From positions 11,568,001 to 11,632,000 of the forward strand of contig CM076142.1 of the NCBI GenBank assembly GCA_038025085.1: a DNA stretch of 64,000 bases. Reading direction: 5' to 3'. The DNA comes from Tetragonia tetragonoides. Lineage: Eukaryota; Streptophyta; Magnoliopsida; Caryophyllales; Aizoaceae. Shown in pieces: positions 11,948-24,200 of the stretch. Both the position numbers and the translations under genes were made by a program. Each line of letters starts with the position of its first letter. Position 1 is the first letter of the stretch. The notes under the pieces are model-generated. The model saw only the letters and a program-made list of their open reading frames with translations. It had not been told where the DNA came from and did not search any database.

Positions 11948-12744
11948 TGTTGGGGAAAGCACACAAATATACAAGCGGAAGCAACAAAGACTTTTTCCCC
12001 GATTGTGATGCAAAGATGAGTAATAACCAATTCAAGCAACCAAACAATATTGAACCAAAATGACAACAGCAAATGGAACTATAAATCAGCCCAAAAAACA
12101 GTAAATAAACAAGGAGACGCAAGGATTTACGTGGAAACCCCGATGTGGGGAAAAAACCACGGGACCGTTAACAAACGGTACCAAAACCTCCACTAATCAA
12201 CAAATTAACAAGTGGGTACAACAATAGTTCTTCCCTAGATCAACTAGAGGTATTCACAATCATCAAGGTTCAACCTTGGCACAACAAGTCTCCCAAATCA
12301 TCACCCAAAGAGTGGAAATACAATTTCGTATAAAATAAGAGCTGAATTTAGAAAACTGACTTAGAGAGCTCAAAATGAAATTCTGACCGTTGGATTTGAA
12401 GAGGGGGATGTCAGGAACAACGTGCTAAAATCTCGCGACGATCGGAGTAAGTTTGGTCGTCGATCGGGGCGGTTTTCTACGCTGCCAGCACCAAAATCCG
12501 TGGGTGGCTCCTCTTCTCTCTCTCCTCTTCACTTCTAGACTTTTCTCCTGATTTTGTGAGTGTCTAGGCTTTCTCTCTCTTGTACTCAGCCCTTCTAACC
12601 TTTTGGCTTATAAGGGAAGCCACTTGTGAGTGAATATACGAAATTGCCCTTCACTTAAACATCATATGGATAACCCATATGGTAAGCAAATATATAACCC
12701 AAATTAATTGGGCTCTTCCTCCATGTAGGAGGGATATTCCAACA
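11948..12744 (-). repeat. 5' LTR of the copia element
   Basis: 797 bp, partner of 7082-7878. It ends ATATTCCAACA next to the target duplication TGCTA at 12745-12749. Confidence 0.95.
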
Positions 12745-12749
12745 TGCTA

Positions 12750-13822
<1,073 letters not shown>

Positions 13823-14141
13823 CACCATGTCTTGTGTGGACTTAGTCCATCGTGAACCAAGTAATTTTGAGGGGTGGCTCTAAGTGAAGTAGGGGGTGGC
13901 TTCAGGTAAAGTAGGGGGTGACTCCAAGTGAAGTAATTTTTTGAGTAATTTTGATGGGTGACTCCAGGTGAAGTAAGGGGTGGCTCCAGGTGAAGTAGGG
14001 GTGGTGCCAAGTATAAGGTTGAGGGGTGGCTCTAGGTGAAGTAGGGGTGACTCCACTTTTATAGGAGGGTGGCTCCAGATGAAGTAGGGGGTGACTCCAA
14101 GTATTGGTCCACCATGGACTAAGTCCACACAAGTTTTTGTA
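13823..14141. mobile_element. MITE with terminal inverted repeats around a minisatellite (left-arm copy)
   Basis: CTTGTGTGGACTTAGTCCAT near the left end (13831) and its complement near the right end (to 14133) are inverted repeats. ATAACTATT occurs on both sides (13814-13822 and 14142-14150) as a 9-bp target duplication, pointing to a Mutator-like or related element. The interior (13860-14105) is about ten degenerate ~20-28-bp units of the type GGGTGGCTCCAGGTGAAGTA. The right arm has the same element at 34756-35073, so it predates the duplication. The chance ORFs over the repeats are not genes. Confidence 0.7.
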
Positions 14142-16290
14142 ATAACTATTAGGCAACGTTCTATATAATGTGAAAACGTTTGTTAATTAGACTCTCTCAA
14201 ATAATTGTTACGTTCAGTACGGTGAGAGGTGTAAAACTGATATAGGTTTCAACTTCTTTTTATACGCATAACCAATAAGTGAAAAGCAACTAGGAAACCT
14301 ATTTGCAACTAGGAAACCAAATCTCTTTTTCCTTTACTTGGTAAACAAGATTTTCATAAAGAAGAATAAATATCTTTATCATATAAAGCATATATATCAA
14401 AATCAGTTTTTATGAAGAAAATAAAATAAATATCTTTATGGAAAGTATTTTCTTCCTAGTTAAAAATCATGTAGCCAAATATAAGAACAAATAGATTTTC
14501 GGTAAAATCTTTACTGATTAAAATGTCGGCTAGGTTAAAAACTAAGACAGAGAATTAAATTGAATGTGAAGAGTAGGAGAATGAAGAGTGGCTGAGCCAG
14601 CGAATGGAAGAGGGAATCAATTCCCAAAAACGAAGATATTAGACCAAGCAACCAGCTTTTAATACGTTCAGCACAAGAGGGAAGGGGTTTGGGCAGGAAA
14701 ATATTTTACCACAGGCTGCCATGTGGAAAAAAATGGCCTGTTTTAGTAAGGAGTTATAGATCATAGATGACCTTCTATAACCACAATGCAACAACACATG
14801 CATACATCAAAATTGGTTGCCACCATGAGCAAATTCTCTAGTTCGCACCAAAAAAAAACAAATTCTCTTGTTAATCCGAAGTTTCATATATATATATATA
14901 TATATATGAAAATTTAACCAAAACAGATAAACAGATTAGCAAATTTACCCTAATAAAAAAGTATACAAATTCCTCACCTAAAATCTGAAATTTAAAACAA
15001 AAACTTTACAAATAAATAATAATAAAATACCATAAGAAATATCTGGGCCTCTGGCATCGTTGGAAAGTAGAAGTGGATTAGAAAAGATGAAGAGTAGAAA
15101 TTAGAGATTATCAATTTTCTCGTTGAAACTTAAGGTCTTAATAATTTCCTCGTACATAAATAGAAGCAAGTAATTGAGAGATAAGTAGCAAAATCCTTGA
15201 GATTATCAATTTTTGTGGGAAAAGTAATTAACTAGATGATAAGATTGAAGAATGGCCATAATTTTTCCAAGGCAACAATCACTACTTTCAAGTCAAATAA
15301 ACTGGCATTTGCTTTTTGGGAAGGAGCTATGCCTATTATTGTCCGTGCAGAATCACTCCACAAGAACAACACAATCAAGAGTGGAAAAGAAATAGGCAAG
15401 AGACGGAATTAATGGTGACTTGACGAGCCGCTAACTACAGGTGTCTGGAAATTGAAAAAGAACATCTAACAGTTTCCAAACCCATTAAAGCACTTAACAA
15501 CAGGAGGGACCCCCAAAATTTTTATCTTTTGTGATTCACGTTGTACTCTAAATTAACCAAAATAAAGTTGGATGATTGCTTCACTGAAAAAAAAAAAAAG
15601 TTCTAATGAATTGGTGTATGGTATAAGATTGTCATGATCGAAAAAGATTTTCGCTCAGCGTACACCTTTTTTGCTGCTAACTATTATTTCCCGCCGCTAA
15701 ACCAGCACCTAATTAAGGTCTTACAGCTGCGAATTTCGGCTAATAGCGACGGTTTAAAATCGTAGCCAAATTCTGTTTTTTTTTTTTTGTACTGAGACTT
15801 TGATGAGTGTAGATAGTCCCGTGTATATGAAGCGGGAAGGAAATGGTGTAACTCATTCTTTACATCCATTTTCATGTAAGTGATTGCTTTATAACTCGTA
15901 TTTTGATGATTTTCCCACTAATTATTTACCACTTTTAATTAAGGATATTTAATCGATAAGTAAAATTTAATTGGAGTTGGGTGATTAAAAAAAAATATGT
16001 ATGAATCACCCAAAAATAAAATAAAAAAAACTGAGTGGAACAAAGGGTATCTTTTTTTTTTTTACGAAGAACAAAGGATATCTTAACTTAGGCTGGACGC
16101 AAGATACTCTTTTATTAAACAAATGAGAGGATATTATTGATAAGTGAAGTAGCACTATTATTTATAATATTTTTTTTTTTATAATTATTGAAAAAAGGAT
16201 AAGTAGACAATTTCTTTCAAGTGGTTGCAAGGGAAGGTGTGCCCATCGGCATCTACTAATAATTTCTCCTATCTATTATGAATGTGCATC
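14142..16290. other. Intergenic, no gene seen
   Basis: Bases to 14541 belong to the inverted duplication. Bases 14770-14842 repeat 13092-13165. An (AT)n tract lies at ~14888-14908. Bases 15590-15790 are a CACTGAAAAAAA... stretch with CCGCCGCTAA and GCTAATAGCGACGG words, resembling a decayed CACTA-type MITE related to 38199-38560; the ends are not clean. Bases 16160-16240 contain the conserved upstream block of the knottin genes (see 18480-18550 and 40800-40870). Confidence 0.5.
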
Positions 16291-16308
16291 ATGTGATATG
16301 GTGTCTTT

Positions 16309-16546
16309 TTTCTTTTTTTTTATACGATGAATCCACAGTCACTACTTTTTGAGTGTGCATTGGATAAATCCCGAGCGTATGCAATAGCCTGCAAATCACA
16401 TACACCAGGCAAACTAACAAGATAAATCTTGTACACAGGCTCAACAAATGAGGCTTAGTGGAAATTGATGAACCCATGACTTTTACCATGAAATCCAACC
16501 CTACAACCAACTCAACTACCCGACAAAAAATATGCACGCTCGGTGG
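16309..16546 (-). mobile_element. SINE (tRNA-derived plant type)
   Basis: On the minus strand the 5' part contains GGTAGTTGAGTTGGTTG (A-box-like) and, ~45 bases on, ATGGGTTCATCAATTTCC (weak B-box). The 3' part ends in a stretch with CACTCAAAAAGTAGTGACTG and a poly-A-like tail (poly-T on the plus strand). It is flanked by an 18-bp target duplication with one mismatch (16291-16308 and 16547-16564, ATGTGATATGgTGTCTTT). Long duplications and an A-rich tail are typical of LINE-mobilised SINEs. It sits upstream of the knottin pseudogene. Confidence 0.8.
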
Positions 16547-16635
16547 ATGTGATATGCTGTCTTTCAATAATTAATGCATGAATGCTCTAAAACGGGGGCA
16601 TGCCTAGTGCTTGGTATTAGGGGATGCAAGTAAAG

Positions 16636-18300
16636 ATGGATATGAAATTGCAGCCGATGAAGCTGGTAACAACTGTGTTATTCTTGGTTGCCTTTATAAT
16701 GGTGGCGATTAAACCTCAACCCGCCTTTGCTACCAGGGGCGGACTCACTTTATGGGGTATGGGGTTAGTTGATTCCATACTTTTAAAAATTTGTTGAAGA
16801 AAGCTTTTGTCCTTTTCCAATTGCACCTATACAATTTTGAGAAAATTTCTATTACACCCATACTAAAACCAAAAGAAATTTAAAGAGAGAAGGGTAAAAG
16901 GAGAATGGGGAAAGGTGTCTGTGACACCCACATGAAGAGGGGACAAATGCAACTGGCTGTCAGTCTCTCTCTCACCCTACACACGACACATCAACTCAGA
17001 AAAAAAAAACAAAAAAGAAAAGTTCTTTCTCTCTCTCTCCCCCCTCAGAGGCTCCAACATTTTCAAAGAGACGGAGTGAAACTGTGAAAGCAAACTAGCA
17101 AAGGCAAAATTTCACCCCTCTCTCTCCTCACGGCTCACATCTCACGACCCCTCCGGCGAGTCGGCGAACAGCTACGCGACCCCTTCACGACGCGCGCCCT
17201 GCCTGAGCCCGCCCCAGTCCCCATGCGGCCACGCCCACCAGGCCACCACTGCCCAGTAGGCAGCAGCCCTGTCGCGGCCAAAATCACTCCGACTCCGGCG
17301 CGGCGGTCTCCTCACCGGCGCGGCACTGTACATCAAAGGTATCAATTTCAAACAAATTCCCAATTTCACATGTTAATAGTTCAATTTATAAATTAGGGTT
17401 TAAATTAAAATTGGGTAATTTTGTAAAGTTATTGATTTAATGATGTTAATCTGAAATTGTTAGTTAATTTAAGGGGTTGATTTAATTGATAAATGATTAT
17501 AGACTTCTTGATTCGTTAATTGATTAACATGTTGTCTTAATTGAAATTATTTAATATTGAATTCTATTTTGTTTGTTAATATATATTGTTAATAGTTTAT
17601 GTTAATTGCTACATAATTGTTTCTTATCAAAAAAAAATTGCTACATAATTGTTGCTGAAATTTGTTAATTTAGCTATATATGTTTATGCTAATTGTAGAA
17701 TAAGTCATTGAGAATTGTTTAGAATTGTAGAATTGTTTAGAATTGTAAAATTGTTTGGAATTGTTTGAAGTTGTGGAATCCTTTGGAATTGTAGAATTGT
17801 TTGGAATTGTGAAATTGTGTTTATGTCATTTGTGGATGAAAGTTGACAATGATTTAGTATAAAATTTGAAATTGACACAAGTCTAATTATATTTGTTAGA
17901 AAATTTAGTTATTATTGTACTATGATGACTATGTTGATTTCATTGAATGTATTATTATAATTTTTGAGTTAAAAAAAAAAAAACAGGGTATTTGCTGGTG
18001 TGGGTGAACTTGACACCCTTAATTTTGGATCGCCCGTCCATTTTCTTTGCACCCATACTCTTATTTTTCTGGGTCCGCCACTGTTCGCTACCCGCCAAGT
18101 CTACAATTTGATGCTTGGTAATGGTGTTGGTGTGGAAAGTGGGACTGAGGGGCTTGGCGGTCCTATGTGCCAATATCAAGGAGAATCATATAGCTGGGTA
18201 AAGGAGTGTTGTGAAGGATATTGTACTGGGTGGTTTTCGGGTTAGTGGACTTGCGTACCATATGGTCAAACTTGTGGCATTTGACTGTAACCAAAAAAAA
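16636..18300 (+). pseudogene. Tandem-knottin peptide gene, split by a hAT element (copy 1)
   Basis: The signal-peptide part is open from ATG 16636 (MDMKLQPMKLVTTVLFLVAF...), closely resembling the signal peptides of the intact genes at 20833 and 40682. After codon 32 a 1350-bp hAT-type element (16734-18083) interrupts it. Coding similarity resumes at 18084 and covers the pro-region and first cysteine module (CQYQGES, ECCEGYCTGWFSG). There a TAG replaces Tyr and the next Cys codon reads Trp (TGG). The second module breaks down after TCVPYGQTCG, with a small duplication of CATGTGGCATTT. It cannot make the mature peptide. The stop and Cys loss may have followed the transposon hit. Confidence 0.9.
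16734..18083. mobile_element. hAT-type non-autonomous transposon inside the knottin pseudogene
   Basis: Ends are CAGGGGCGGACTCA and TGGGTCCGCCACTG, imperfect inverted repeats of the common plant hAT form (CAGNGGCGGA). The 8-bp target duplication is TTTGCTAC/TTCGCTAC (16726-16733, 18084-18091; one mismatch). The interior has a GC-rich block (17110-17340) that stands out from the AT-rich surroundings and may be captured sequence, then an AT-rich part. No transposase frame is visible. Confidence 0.87.
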
Positions 18301-18556
18301 AACATGTGGCATTTAACATGGTTGTTGCAAAATTTACCGATTTTGAGTGGGTAGGATAGTAATATCATAGCTCAAAATTTACTATTTTAACAAAAGATAA
18401 AGATCAACATGAAACAAACCAATAATAATAAAAAACGTAAATATGAATTTCTGATAAGGTGGTCTTACACAAGACTTGCCGATATATATATTGATTGACA
18501 AAAGGATAAGTAGACAATTTCTGTCAAGTAGTTGCAACGGAAGGTGATTACCTAAG
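18301..18556. other. Flank with the conserved knottin upstream block
   Basis: Bases ~18500-18550 (GACAAAAGGATAAGTAGACA...GTCAAGTAGTTGCAACGGAAGG) match the block upstream of copy 1 (16190-16240) and copy 3 (about 40805-40860, reverse). This is therefore the upstream region of knottin copy 2, now pushed away from its gene by the solo LTR. Confidence 0.55.
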
Positions 18557-18561
18557 CTAAT

Positions 18562-20732
18562 TGTAATACCCCGCATATTTGTAATGTTTATTATATTCAA
18601 TAATGTGATTAATTGATTTGGAATATGATATTTGGAGGAAAGAATATTTATTAATATAGATTTCCTTATTAATTGGTGTTTGAAAAGGAAAAGATATTTC
18701 CCTTGTGATAGTTTCCTTAATTGAGTTGTATTCTAGTTGGATTAGGATTCTAACTAGGTCAAAGTTTTCTAACCTCTATAAATACCTTTGACACTCCTTA
18801 ATCTGATCCTTCTCTCTCTCCATTCGTGCCCTAGTGAGTTCATAAACCTCAATCACGTTTTCTCTCTTGCAAGCCTCACAAAACCCTAAAAACTGTCCAG
18901 CACACAGTTTCGGATTGAAAAATCCGTTTCTCCTGTTCTACTTATTTTCTAGACTTGAATTTTAGATATGTTTTATAACTAGATGTCTAGAACCAGACTG
19001 AAAAGTTTCGTAATTTTTAGAGATCGTTTGATACCCCAAATCATTTTTCTCTTGAAGCAGCGCAGTGCTGAAACGATATTTAGCTCCGCCTACTTTATTT
19101 TATCATAACTCAAAACATAGACATTATTTGTTCAAACCGTTCGGTGGAATTGAACCATAGGGTTTCCTCAGCATGTACGCCAAATTTGAAAGGATATCGA
19201 GTTCGTTTGATGGTTCGTTCGAGCGTTTGTTTCAGATCGCGCTTGCTGATTTCAGATTTCAGATTTCAGATTTCAGATTTGTTCTTTGTAATTTATGGTG
19301 ATTGAATTGAAAGGTAACCATCATTCTTATCGGTTGGAGACGTATGATACTGTTATTTGAGTATTTATTCATGTGTAATCTTCATGTTTAAAGATATTTG
19401 TTTTACTTTTACATGTATTGATTGCTTTGGCATGATAGTTGAACATGATTGAAATTATCGTTCATTAACTGTTTACATGTTATTGATTATCAATTGATAC
19501 AATTAAGATATGGTTTGACACGATTAGAGTTTATAGCTAGATTGTGATATGGTGACGGATTAAATGCAAAGGACCATACTTTTGAGATAGATACCTGTTA
19601 CTCTAATTGAGATGACTAATGAGTACACTAAGAGTAGTTTATGGTAACTATTTGAGTGACAGTTAGTGCAACCCGAGAATATATTATACTTTGGGAAACC
19701 GTGCCAACTTGTGATTATATATCGTTCTAAACCCTAATGGGTGTGTGATTGAGGATATCATTGTGAATTAACCCATTTTGGGTAATCGATTGAGGTATGA
19801 ACTTGAGAATGAGTTGATACATATTATTTTGGTTTGAGGCTCAATAGGTTTGTTAGCTACTTAGACCTTGGCATGTTGGCGAGTAGCCTAAGAGATTGAC
19901 TCTTAGGTGATGAGCAATTATTTTTATGAAAATTGGAATCTCGTAATGATTTGATTATGAGTTGGTCCGAGAGTGGACTTTTGAGAGCCTATAATGGCTA
20001 TGTTATTGAGAGCCTGTGATGGCTATGTTATTGAGAGCCTATGATGGCTATGGTTATATATTTGATATTGGTTTTGCGGCTTTGTCACCGCTAGTTCACT
20101 TTCCTCATGTCCAAGGCTAGGAGTTAATGACCAAGAGAAAATGGCACATGTATTGGGCTAATTGAGTGATTAGCAAAGTGGTATTCAAGAGCATTTGGGA
20201 ATAGAGACGTTATAGTTATATCATTTGGGATTGAGTGTAAGGTCCAAGAAGAGACCTAAGTTGTGTATTGATTATGTGACACAATTGCGCTTATAGCTTT
20301 TGAATATATTCATATGAAAATATAAATTCGTATTTTGTTCGATGAATGTTGAGTTACTCAGCTTTGCTGACTGGTTGCTTTTGTGCTACGTGTGTTTGTT
20401 GTCCATGTCTCTTCAAATGGTGGACCTATGATGAACCTATGCGATATTCGATTGCATGGGGGAGTAGATTGGTGATTGGATCATAGGTTGCATTGAAGAT
20501 CAAGTTTGGACGATCGGATAGAGCTGCCAAGAAGTTTGTCTTGTATATTTCGTAATGAGTAGTAATTTATTGTACTATTGAGTATGTTGAGAGTTGTATC
20601 GTTAGCCTTTGCACTCATTTGTTGGAGTGAGTGTGGCGACAACGCCCAGGATTTTGTAAAGAAGTCTTTCGCTATTGTAAACATTATTAATTTATGAAAG
20701 TTTTTATTGGTTACAAAATTCGGGGTGTTACA
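18562..20732. mobile_element. Solo LTR (gypsy-type), 2171 bp
   Basis: Starts TGTAATACCCCG and ends CGGGGTGTTACA, so the termini are a 12-bp inverted repeat with TG...CA. A perfect 5-bp target duplication CTAAT flanks it (18557-18561, 20733-20737). No internal coding region or second LTR is present, as expected after LTR-LTR recombination. Small tandem repeats occur inside: TTTCAGA units at 19250-19280 and three ~28-bp GAGAGCCTATGATGGCTATG units at 19982-20052. The length and ends suit Ty3-gypsy LTRs. It separates the conserved upstream block from the knottin TATA box. Confidence 0.88.
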
Positions 20733-20785
20733 CTAATAATGCGAATCATGTGTGCATTAATTTATTTCCAGTATGTATGCATTGC

Positions 20786-20793
20786 TATAAAAT
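20786..20793 (+). promoter_or_regulatory. TATA box of knottin copy 2
   Basis: TATAAAAT lies 40 bases before the ATG at 20833, within GCTATAAAATGGGG, which is also present before copy 3 (40748-40755, minus). The solo LTR ends only ~53 bases upstream. Confidence 0.8.
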
Positions 20794-20832
20794 GGGGACC
20801 GTTCCCCCTCTTCTCATTCACACAAACACACA

Positions 20833-21159
20833 ATGAAGTTGGTAATAGCTCTGCTATTCTTGGTTGCCTTCACAATGGTGACAATTAAACCTCATCCCAC
20901 TCTTGCTGTTCGCCAAGTTATTCCGCATTTAAACATAATGATGCTTGGTGAAATTGAGGGGATTGATGCCATCAACCAAATGTGCCGAGAGCAAGGAAAA
21001 GAATGCGGCGGGGTAAATGAGTGTTGTGAAGGATACTGTACCGGATGGTTTTCGGGCTATTGCACATGCGTACCATATGGCCAAACTTGCGGTGTCCAAC
21101 ATGGTTGTTGCAACAATGTTGCATGCAGTGGGACATTTTCGGGTACATGCGGTGGTTAA
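20833..21159 (+). CDS. Secreted peptide with two tandem six-cysteine knottin modules (copy 2)
   Basis: 108 residues. Residues 1-25 form a signal peptide (hydrophobic ALLFLVAFTMV, cleavage near TLA), so the product is secreted. Residues ~26-50 look like a pro-region absent from copy 3. Then come two cysteine-knot patterns. Module 1 has C-X6-C-X5-CC-X3-C-X7-C. Module 2 begins one residue later with C-X6-C-X5-CC-X4-C-X7-C and ends GTCGG. The spacing fits plant inhibitor-cystine-knot peptides (antimicrobial or inhibitor knottins), usually single-module. The exact activity is unknown. The gene lies between a solo LTR and two Mutator-like insertions that begin 67 bases after the stop, but the frame is intact and the TATA box is in place. 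Confidence 0.85.
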   Translation: MKLVIALLFLVAFTMVTIKPHPTLAVRQVIPHLNIMMLGEIEGIDAINQMCREQGKECGGVNECCEGYCTGWFSGYCTCVPYGQTCGVQHGCCNNVACSGTFSGTCGG

Positions 21160-21225
21160 TAAATCAGTGCCATTTCTATGCAAGCTGAGTGACGGATATA
21201 CCGTTGTGTGCATTGTTTCTAAATA
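21160..21225 (+). other. Knottin copy 2 3' flank, first fragment
   Basis: It matches the 3' flank of copy 3 (about 40299-40403, reverse complement), including GTGTGCATTGTTTCTA. The flank continues at 25451-25507 and 31346 onward, separated by two transposons. Confidence 0.75.
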
Positions 21226-24200
21226 AGACAATGCTAAAGGTCTCCGGTGGAGACAATAAATTAGTGTCTCCATGTGATGTGGCAATTGCCACATTACCAA
21301 AGACATTAATTGTCATGACATATCATATCATAGAGATTAAAATTAAAGCTACATAAAACAGGGGTGTTTAAGCAAATAAACAAGATTTGTGTTAACACTT
21401 AACTATATTAGGAACCAAGCTTAGAAAGAGGAAAAATAGGAGAAAGTTAACTATATTAGCAAGGGAGCAGAATATATATGGAAAATTCAGCAAAGTCAAT
21501 ACCTCTGATTTTGCTCCCCTTAAATGAAAATGCCTATATCTTCCTATCCAAAACAGAGAGCGCCTAAATCTCTCTTTTTTTTGGTCTTTTCTTTAAGTTT
21601 TCACTTGTTTCTCTTCCGGTAGTAAAGTATTTTGAATTACTTATTCTCAAATTTACTAAGAAATAAAAATGTGTAAACTTTTATTTTTGCGGTTTGAAAA
21701 AAAAACGTTCATTTTTTAAAAAGTTTTGAAAAAGAACGAGCTTAAATTTATAAACTAATATAGTATGGCGTATCTAATTTAACTTTGTATTTTCATACTC
21801 TATTATTTAAAATAAAATTAATAGAATATCCTAATATGCATACTAGTCCCTCTATTCCAATTATATCTTCCCATTTCATTTTGATACAGTCTGCAAAGAC
21901 AACACTTTGACCGTCAAAAACTTTAACTATACAAATATAAAAATTATTTAAGAATTGATATTGTAAAAATATAATCTAAGTTGAATCTTAAAAACGAGTA
22001 ATTTCGTCTTGTGAATTTCGTATATTTTTCATAAATCAATAATCAAAATTTGTAAAGTTTAACTCCAATAAAAATCAAATAAGAAGATATAAGTGGGATG
22101 AAGGGAGTACATACCCAAAATAAACTTTACATATAACTTGTACGTGTTCCCTTCAAACAAAAATTAGCTAGTGTATAAAATATTTTGCTTGCATCTTTCT
22201 AGATTTTAACTGTACGTTTTATAATTTTACTACTTCAAACCAATTTTGTAGCATACTTTAATCTTTCATCTTTTAATATGTACTTACAGATTTGTTTTAA
22301 TTTATTAGTAATCTAAGCTGATGTTCCAAAAAAAAACGTTACTCTATCTATAATTTAGCAACAAGTGTAATAAACATTTTACTTGCGACATTATAGATTT
22401 TATTCTGTACATCTAATCAATTTACTATACAAAACTCAATTTTACTGTGTTTATATGGTCTTCTCTTGATTTTCATTTAGCAAAATTAAATCTCATAATT
22501 TTCAGGTTTAATATTGCATCTAAAAAAATTGAATATTAGTATGTATGTTTTTAATAATTTGCACATTCTATCCATTTTTTTTTTTCTATATTCCAAGAAT
22601 TCTCGAACAAAATTTTACTAGGTAGTTATATAATTTTTCTTTATCTATACATAACATCTTTTTATCAATCACATTCATTAGTCTAGTTTAATTTTACTAT
22701 AGTTGTACACTCTCCTTACATTTCACCATCAAATAATCTAAATTTACCTCATCTACATTATAATTTTACTGTAGAAATGAGAATTTACCACATTTATATC
22801 TTAATTTAACTATTACTATGTTTTTCGTACTTTCATAAAATAATATAGGAAAATTTGAGGAAAATAATCCGAAGTTTCACCTATTCGACAATAATAATCC
22901 CAAGATGGAAAATTTATTTCATTAATCCGAAGTTCACACTCGTCCCACAATATTAGGCTAGTAGCTAACTCCGTTAACCTCCTTTATATATAAATCATGA
23001 CCCTTAGTCTAATTTTTTTTATATATAAATCATGGCAATTACTCTAATTTTACCATCATTGTATAAGTCATGATCAATCAAAATTTTCTTCTTCCACCAA
23101 TGTACAAAGCTTTTTTCTTTTCCTTTTTTTTTTTTATCAATCACAAGTCTACAACCTTTATTCTAAATTTTAATTTTATAATCAATGTATAATGTTTCTT
23201 GCATTTTGTCTTTGAAAATCTAAATTTACAACACATGTATCCTAATTTTACTACATAATTGAGAATTTTACCTTATATTTTGTATTATCATATAATAAAA
23301 CACTTCATGCATCTTTTTTTTTGAAAATGATTAAAGATGACAATCATAATAAGAATAATCATTAAAGTGAAAAAAATATTTGGGGACTATCCCTTATTAT
23401 ATGTTCTTTAATACTTTTCTTGGTTTCAAAAATATTTTGAGTTCTAACTTTTTTAGTGCTTACGATTTAGGTTTTATGGACAGTCAAGCAATAAATAACT
23501 ATATCAATATGTAAAGATTATTTTAGTCTTTAAATACTTTTATGGTTTAGGTTTTAATTTATGAAATGAGGAACATAATAGTTTTTTTAATATATAAAAA
23601 AGATAATAACCTTTTTAACAATTCTTTTTCTTCACACCACTATATTAGTTAGGGTATAGCGTTTAATTCAATTTATCCACAACATATAAATTGGTTAAAA
23701 AGTAAGTGAATAGATCAAATGTAATCAAAGCATGCACAAAGTTATTAAGGACTATCTCATATCATATACTTTCTAATATTGTATATACTTTGGTGTATTC
23801 TAATTTATCAAAAGTTTAGGGTTTAGGTTTCATAATTGTACTAATAGTAGGGTTTAGGGTGAGTATTAGAATTTAGGGTATATGTTTCATAGAATGGAGG
23901 GACTAATGTTGCTTTCAATATAGAAAAATAGTATTAACCTTCCTTTAGGGTATAGGCCAGAGTTTAAGAAACACAGAGTATGGATTAAGGTTTAGAGTTT
24001 AAGTTTTAAAGAACGAAGGCAATATTGATTAATTACACCATCAACATCCTAATTTTACTTTGTACTATCTTAGTTTTAGTAGAAACGTTCATAATTTTAC
24101 TGCGTAGTTTCATAATTTAGCTTTAAATTTTGTCATAGTGACTTATAATAACCGATGAAGATGGATGCATATATATTCATAATTTTACTTTCTTTTTAGT

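Larger units (their letters stand above)
7082..12744 (-). mobile_element. Ty1-copia LTR retrotransposon (Tork/Tnt1-like), nearly intact
   Basis: Complete 5663-bp element on the minus strand: 797-bp LTRs at both ends, TG...CA termini, a primer-binding site, a polypurine tract, and one gag-pol frame interrupted by a single stop codon. The 5-bp target duplication TGCTA flanks it (7077-7081, 12745-12749). The right arm of the inverted duplication (near 36075) carries the empty site with one TGCTA. By eye the two LTRs differ at about 7 of 797 positions, so the insertion is recent and younger than the segmental duplication, or specific to this arm. Confidence 0.96.

Noticed and set aside
15590..15790. 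Possible CACTA MITE
   Set aside because: Words resemble the 38199 family, but neither terminal repeat nor 3-bp duplication could be matched, so it is mentioned only as a possible relic.
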